Of a stretch of DNA of 5,617 bases, positions 5,318 to 5,617 are shown piece after piece. Position numbers and translations under genes: made by a program. Location of the stretch: assembly GCA_019689955.1 (NCBI GenBank), contig JADGGM010000246.1, positions 1 to 5,617 on the forward strand. The letters are read 5' to 3'. The notes beneath the pieces were generated by a model. The model did no database searches. It was given only the letters and a program-made list of their open reading frames with translations, and was not told the DNA's origin. The DNA comes from Gemmatimonadaceae bacterium (GTDB taxonomy: Bacteria; Gemmatimonadota; Gemmatimonadetes; Gemmatimonadales; Gemmatimonadaceae). How positions within the stretch are numbered: position 1 is the first letter of the stretch; each line of letters begins with the position of its first letter.

Positions 5318-5515
5318 TCATGCATCGTGTTGAGTGTCGCTGTCATCGAGGAGGCCCAGCTCGCGCCGGAGCTCATCGAGATCCTGCGAGCGAGTCTTCC
5401 CTCGGCGTGCACGAGTCAGCGCGGCGAGCAGCCGTGCAGCATTGGCAGGCGAGCGAAGCAGGTATTCGGTTTCCCGCAGGCTCGCTAGCTCATCGGTTGG
5501 AGCGAAGGGCCTCAT
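5318..5515 (-). CDS. Small orphan protein equal to the C-terminal toxin-binding half of a Phd/YefM antitoxin
   Basis: A 65-residue charged protein. Residues 9-50 (DELASLRETEYLLRSPANAA through LDELR) match the C-terminal part of YefM-family type II antitoxins, whose signature is the ETxYLLRSPxNAxRLLxA helix followed by a DELR segment, as in mycobacterial YefM/RelJ. In full-length members this segment wraps around a RelE/YoeB-type toxin and is preceded by about 50 residues of DNA-binding Phd fold. That part is absent: an in-frame TGA lies upstream (just beyond 5540), and none of the three minus-strand frames to the window edge shows a Phd-like sequence. A near-perfect Shine-Dalgarno immediately upstream and a terminator just after the stop argue for a real gene rather than debris. 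No toxin gene follows it. It may be an independent toxin neutraliser, a divergent family, or a decayed antitoxin that gained a start. Confidence 0.75.
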   Translation of the reverse strand: MRPFAPTDELASLRETEYLLRSPANAARLLAALTRARRGKTRSQDLDELRRELGLLDDSDTQHDA

Positions 5516-5517
5516 AG

Positions 5518-5524
5518 ACCTCCT
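5518..5524 (-). promoter_or_regulatory. Ribosome binding site of the antitoxin-like small gene
   Basis: Minus-strand AGGAGGT, a near-full match to the 16S anti-Shine-Dalgarno, 2 nt before ATG 5515. The sequence is excellent but the spacing is unusually short. It is the main evidence that the 65-residue frame is translated from this ATG. Confidence 0.65.
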
Positions 5525-5568
5525 AGACGGGAGCGGGTCAGCCGATCACTGCGTGGGCGAAGACGGGT

Positions 5569-5584
5569 GAGGCGCCCGCGCCTC
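5569..5584. repeat. Inverted repeat upstream of the small gene
   Basis: GAGGCGC (5569-5575) and GCGCCTC (5578-5584) form a 7-bp inverted repeat with a 2-nt centre, about 55-70 nt upstream of the antitoxin-like ATG. It could be an operator or a stem; there is no T tract on either side. The remainder of 5525-5617 shows no clear promoter hexamers and no recognisable coding sequence. Confidence 0.35.
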
Positions 5585-5617
5585 GCCTGTCGCTCCGCCC
5601 TCCCCCGAGCGCGGGGC

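Noticed and set aside
5288..5570. Plus-strand small frames (5288-5488, 5320-5517, 5334-5570)
   Set aside because: They overlap the terminator and lie antisense to or shifted against the antitoxin-like gene; no family motifs or ribosome sites.
5516..5617. Search for a missing Phd DNA-binding domain upstream of the small antitoxin-like gene
   Set aside because: All three minus-strand frames were read to the window edge; none resembles the Phd N-terminus, so a simple frameshift inside the window is not supported.
1..5617. CRISPR arrays, tRNA or rRNA genes, insertion sequences
   Set aside because: No regularly spaced repeats, tRNA-like cloverleaf, rRNA segments, transposase or terminal inverted repeats were seen.

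Overview
The window is a very GC-rich, densely coded stretch from a Gram-negative-type bacterium. A PspA/IM30 protein, a type II antitoxin-like protein and a TPR-extended ECF sigma factor fit a soil or environmental lineage such as Gemmatimonadota or Myxococcota. This assignment is an impression from gene content and base composition; there is no rRNA or other marker to fix it.

Left part (1-3132, minus strand): four tightly packed genes read leftwards, almost certainly one operon. In order of transcription they are a small YbjN/CesT-fold protein (3132-2728), a PspA/IM30 (ESCRT-III-like) membrane-stress protein (2724-1918), an AI-2E family membrane transporter (1915-734) and a DUF1611 P-loop protein (718 to beyond the window edge). 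The gaps are 3, 2 and 15 nt. The first two make a plausible chaperone-plus-membrane-remodelling pair. The DUF1611 protein belongs to the family that includes the D-glutamate N-acetyltransferase DgcN.

Middle (3133-3472): a 340-nt divergent intergenic region. It holds a candidate leftward housekeeping promoter and, facing right, a sequence matching the ECF42 target promoter as I remember it: TGTCGA at 3368, 17 nt, then CGAC at 3391. A run of nine Cs lies inside the spacer. Because of its TCGA cores the element is almost a dyad, so it may also fire leftwards into the PspA operon.

Right part (3473-5272, plus strand): a DGPF/YCII-domain protein, then an ECF42-type sigma factor with a C-terminal TPR-like extension. 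This is the classic ECF42-DGPF pairing, with no anti-sigma gene. The promoter upstream of the DGPF gene suggests positive autoregulation.

Far right (5284-5617): a strong hairpin terminator separates the sigma gene from a convergent 65-codon minus-strand gene. That gene encodes only the toxin-binding half of a Phd/YefM antitoxin. It has a near-perfect Shine-Dalgarno sequence and its own terminator but no DNA-binding half and no adjacent downstream toxin. This headless antitoxin and the ECF42 promoter architecture are the two most interesting items.
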